Shown: in pieces, positions 61,873-64,000 of the stretch
How positions within the stretch are numbered: position 1 is the stretch's first letter
Layout of the letters: each line of letters starts with the position of its first letter
DNA from: Flavobacterium sp.
GTDB taxonomy: Bacteria; Bacteroidota; Bacteroidia; Flavobacteriales; Flavobacteriaceae
Direction: 5' to 3'
Length of the DNA stretch: 64,000 nucleotides
Assembly (NCBI RefSeq): GCF_017744675.1
Contig: NZ_JAGIAV010000009.1
Location: 50,734-114,733 of the forward strand
Program-made: the position numbers and the translations under genes
Notes under the pieces: generated by a model
Seen by the model: only the letters and a program-made list of their open reading frames with translations
Told to the model about the DNA's origin: nothing
Databases searched by the model: none

Positions 61873-62079
61873 CTACTCGCTTACATATTCTAAAATATCA
61901 CCGGGCTGGCAATCCAGGATTTTACAAATGGCTTCGAGCGTATCAAATCGAATACCTTTTGCTTTTCCCGTTTTTAGAATCGATAAATTAGCAGGCGTTA
62001 TATCTAATTTCTCTGCCAATTCTTTACTCTGCATCTTGCGTTTGGCAAGCATTACATCAACATTTACAATTATTGGCAT
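61873..62079 (-). CDS. Small XRE-family HTH regulator (YozG-like)
   Basis: 68 residues, almost entirely one Cro/C1 helix-turn-helix: NVDVMLAKRKMQSKELAEKLDITPANLSILKTGKAKGIRFDTLEAICKIL. Two bases after the DUF2975 gene, a pairing widely seen in Firmicutes and Bacteroidota. A 15-base palindrome at the operon promoter is its likely operator. Confidence 0.92.
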   Translation of the reverse strand: MPIIVNVDVMLAKRKMQSKELAEKLDITPANLSILKTGKAKGIRFDTLEAICKILDCQPGDILEYVSE

Positions 62080-62081
62080 AG

Positions 62082-62597
62082 CTATATAAATAAGTCTTGT
62101 TCGTTCTGAAGGTTTAAACCTTGTTTAAAAATGGCTGCTAGAAAATAAGCAAAAGCGCCAAGCATTCCGTGCAATATGATAAAAAGTGCCACTTCATTAT
62201 CTAAAGGAACAAAGAAGAAAGCAAATAGTATCACGATACTCGGAATAAATAAATTCGATAAATAAAAACGTTTTAAGTGTAGAACTCCATTTTGAGTAAA
62301 CAATTTCGGCTGAAAGAAAACTTTAAAAACATTACTGCTCAATAAAAAGAAAAGTCCATAAAGACTCAGCGGAGCCAGAAAGTCAAAAAGAATATACGGC
62401 AGATTATAATCTCCAAGCATAACAGGATGCGAGGTAAAAGGATAACAAACCTGAAAATATTTGCCATTATCCTTAAAAGTCAAAAACAGACCCGTTATTA
62501 AAGCAAAAACCGAATAAGCAGCCAGAAAAAAGTAGACGGCTGATAAAATTCGGGTGAAATAAAATAATATTCTCGAAACAATGTGAGTGGTCTTCAT
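62082..62597 (-). CDS. DUF2975 membrane protein
   Basis: 171 residues with four membrane helices (about 13-37, 65-90, 110-132, 138-160), matching DUF2975. Such proteins are co-transcribed with a small HTH regulator and may act as its membrane partner; function unknown. First gene of the pair, about 20 bases after the predicted transcription start. Confidence 0.88.
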   Translation of the reverse strand: MKTTHIVSRILFYFTRILSAVYFFLAAYSVFALITGLFLTFKDNGKYFQVCYPFTSHPVMLGDYNLPYILFDFLAPLSLYGLFFLLSSNVFKVFFQPKLFTQNGVLHLKRFYLSNLFIPSIVILFAFFFVPLDNEVALFIILHGMLGAFAYFLAAIFKQGLNLQNEQDLFI

Positions 62598-62622
62598 ACA
62601 CGGAAAATTAAATTTGATATTG

Positions 62623-62662
62623 CAAATGTATAATTAATTATTGTAAAACAATAATTAATTAT
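62623..62662 (-). promoter_or_regulatory. Promoter with operator-like palindrome for DUF2975-HTH
   Basis: Minus-strand TTG (62651-62649), 18-base spacer, TACATTTG (62630-62623). A perfect palindrome with 15-base arms, ATAATTAATTATTGT (62630-62644) and complement (62648-62662), fills the spacer and covers the -33 element. Likely site of the small HTH protein. Confidence 0.65.
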
Positions 62663-62744
62663 TAAAAAATAGATATTTAGAACGACTAGAGAATATTATA
62701 ATTCTATTAACATTAGAAAACAAAAGGCATTCGCATAAATGGCT

Positions 62745-62752
62745 TAATTTTG
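62745..62752 (+). promoter_or_regulatory. -7 element for the luciferase-like gene
   Basis: TAATTTTG, full match, 19 bases before the start at 62772; leader about 15 bases. No -33 TTG. Confidence 0.4.
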
Positions 62753-62771
62753 CATTTTAGCCTTAATTTAT

Positions 62772-63776
62772 ATGAAAAACCCAATTTCAGTCTCAATATT
62801 AGAGCTTGCAATTATCACCCAAGATAGTAATGCAACAGAAACATTTCAAAAAACAAAAGACATAGCCCAATTAGCAGATAAACTCGGATACAAGAGAATC
62901 TGGCTGGCAGAACACCATAATATGGCACACGTTGCCAGTACAGCAACGGTGATTTTGATAGGATATGTGGCAAGTCAAACCGAAAATATCCGTGTAGGCT
63001 CTGGCGGAATCATGCTTCCGAATCATTCACCTTTAGTAGTGGCAGAGCAATTTGGAACTTTAGAAACGCTTTATCCTAACCGAATCGATTTAGGTTTAGG
63101 AAGAGCGCCAGGAACAGATCAGCCAACTGCCGAAGCAATTCGAAAAGACTTTTTTGAGCAAGCACAACGATTTCCACAGAATGTAAGCAAACTTCAAGAA
63201 TACTTTTCATCTGAAAATGCAACAGGAAAAGTTCGTGCATTTCCAGCTGAAGGTCTAAATGTGCCAATCTGGATTTTGGGATCAAGTATGGACAGTGCGG
63301 CTCTGGCGGCGGCTTATGGATTGCCTTATGCTTTCGCTGGACACTTTGCGCCAAAGCTGATGATCCAAGCATTCGAATTTTACAGAGAAAATTTTCAGCC
63401 ATCAGAATATCTGGATAAACCAAAAACAATGGCTTGTCTAAATATCATTGCTGCCGATACAAACGAAGAAGCAGAATTGCTTTCAACAAGTTTGTATCAA
63501 ATGTTTCTAAACTTAATTAGAAACGACCGCAAAGGATTACAGCCACCAGTTCCATCATTAGATGATATCATGAACGAAGCAGAACGTTTCCATGTAAACC
63601 AAATGACAGCAGGAACCTTTACAGGAAACAAAGAACAATTAGTAACCGATTTAAGAAAGTTCATAGACTACGCAAGAATCGACGAACTAATGGTAACAAG
63701 TCCAATCTTCGATCACAAAGCAAAACTAAAAAGCATCGAAATTACCAAAGAAGTAATAGACGCTTTAAATCAATAA
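62772..63776 (+). CDS. LLM-class flavin-dependent oxidoreductase (bacterial luciferase-like)
   Basis: 334-residue TIM-barrel monooxygenase of the luciferase family, using FMNH2. Marks: SVLELAIITQ, RIWLAEHHNMAHVASTATVILIGYVASQTENIRVGSGGIMLPNHSPLVVAEQ, DLGLGRAPGTDQPT, WILGSSMDSAALAAAYGLPYAFAGHF. This is the MsnO8/YhbW-like group. The physiological substrate is unknown. Monocistronic. Confidence 0.93.
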   Translation: MKNPISVSILELAIITQDSNATETFQKTKDIAQLADKLGYKRIWLAEHHNMAHVASTATVILIGYVASQTENIRVGSGGIMLPNHSPLVVAEQFGTLETLYPNRIDLGLGRAPGTDQPTAEAIRKDFFEQAQRFPQNVSKLQEYFSSENATGKVRAFPAEGLNVPIWILGSSMDSAALAAAYGLPYAFAGHFAPKLMIQAFEFYRENFQPSEYLDKPKTMACLNIIAADTNEEAELLSTSLYQMFLNLIRNDRKGLQPPVPSLDDIMNEAERFHVNQMTAGTFTGNKEQLVTDLRKFIDYARIDELMVTSPIFDHKAKLKSIEITKEVIDALNQ

Positions 63777-63833
63777 TACATATTATATATAGTATAGTTT
63801 TACTCTAAGTATATATAAGAGTAATTCTCATTT

Positions 63834-63878
63834 CAAACCCGACGGTTTTCCAAAACCAGTCGGGTTTGTTTTTTTTCT
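63834..63878 (+). terminator. Terminator and repeat CAAACCCGAC family
   Basis: Stem CAAACCCGAC / GTCGGGTTTG (63834-63843, 63859-63868) with the inner pairing GGTTTT / AAAACC and then T8. Serves the luciferase-like gene. Confidence 0.8.
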
Positions 63879-63945
63879 ACATATATATAAGTGTAGAATG
63901 CGAGGTTTAAGAATAGCGAAGCAGAATTTAGTTTTAGTCGCCATG

Positions 63946-63978
63946 AAACCCGACAGGTTTTCAAAACCTGTCGGGTTT
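63946..63978. repeat. Second copy of the CAAACCCGAC repeat
   Basis: 16-base perfect arms AAACCCGACAGGTTTT (63946-63961) and complement (63963-63978). About 110 bases after the first copy, but without a T run on either side, so a repeat rather than a terminator. The short stretch between holds nothing else. Confidence 0.75.
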
Positions 63979-64000
63979 GCTTATATATAATAATATGTAA

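Overview
The window is a chromosomal segment of a Flavobacterium-like member of the Bacteroidota (Flavobacteriia). The evidence is the low G+C, a Bacteroidota-type rpoC followed by a DUF3467 gene, promoter -7 elements of the TAnnTTTG type, a Bacteroidota kdp locus with a split KdpD, and many intergenic palindromic repeats of the kind seen in Flavobacterium genomes. No rRNA, tRNA, CRISPR array, transposase or prophage was seen.

Layout. 1-9.9 kb: 3' part of rpoC, a DUF3467 gene, a Cys-rich N-terminus membrane protein, prfC, a lipoprotein alpha-amylase resembling archaeal (Pyrococcus-type) enzymes, and a SurA-like periplasmic PPIase. 9.95-21.2 kb: a lone MoxR ATPase, then a class I lanthipeptide cluster on the minus strand (separate elimination domain, LanB glutamylation domain, LanC cyclase) with a divergent GG-leader precursor, then the aconitases acnB and acnA. 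The lanthipeptide genes are more AT-rich and look like an insertion between moxR and acnB. 21.3-27.0 kb: a kelch protein, a LysM/NlpC-P60 hydrolase, a histidine kinase/response regulator pair, and a Tam-type methyltransferase. 27.2-31.6 kb: a tightly packed five-gene minus-strand operon of an AAA+ (Ycf46-like) ATPase with four proteins I do not recognise; this is the best candidate here for an undescribed system.

31.8-42.6 kb: an amino acid permease, two small genes, then a DNA-damage group: AlkB, exonuclease III, a DnaQ/GIY-YIG fusion, a second short DnaE, DNA polymerase IV, and a divergent LexA-like HTH/S24 repressor. 42.9-45.2 kb: an SRPBCC-ArsR-DinB-superfamily operon with two clear operator palindromes, and a PAP2 phosphatase. 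45.4-57.1 kb: the potassium-uptake kdp locus, read right to left: NtrC-type regulator, DUF7674-like gene, a 27-codon micro-ORF, kdpF, kdpA, kdpB, kdpC, a porin, the KdpD sensor/USP half, and a membrane histidine kinase supplying the missing transmitter. 57.3-62.6 kb: an ABC ATPase with an ABC-2/M1-peptidase fusion, and a DUF2975 plus small HTH pair behind an operator-like palindrome. 62.8-63.8 kb: a luciferase-like flavin oxidoreductase.

Intergenic gaps from about 37 kb rightward are full of dyad repeats of several families, including one 211-bp nested inverted repeat. They are absent from the lanthipeptide and AAA+ regions. Promoter calls rest on matches to the Bacteroidota consensus (TTG, 18-20 nt, TAnnTTTG); such matches also arise by chance in AT-rich DNA.
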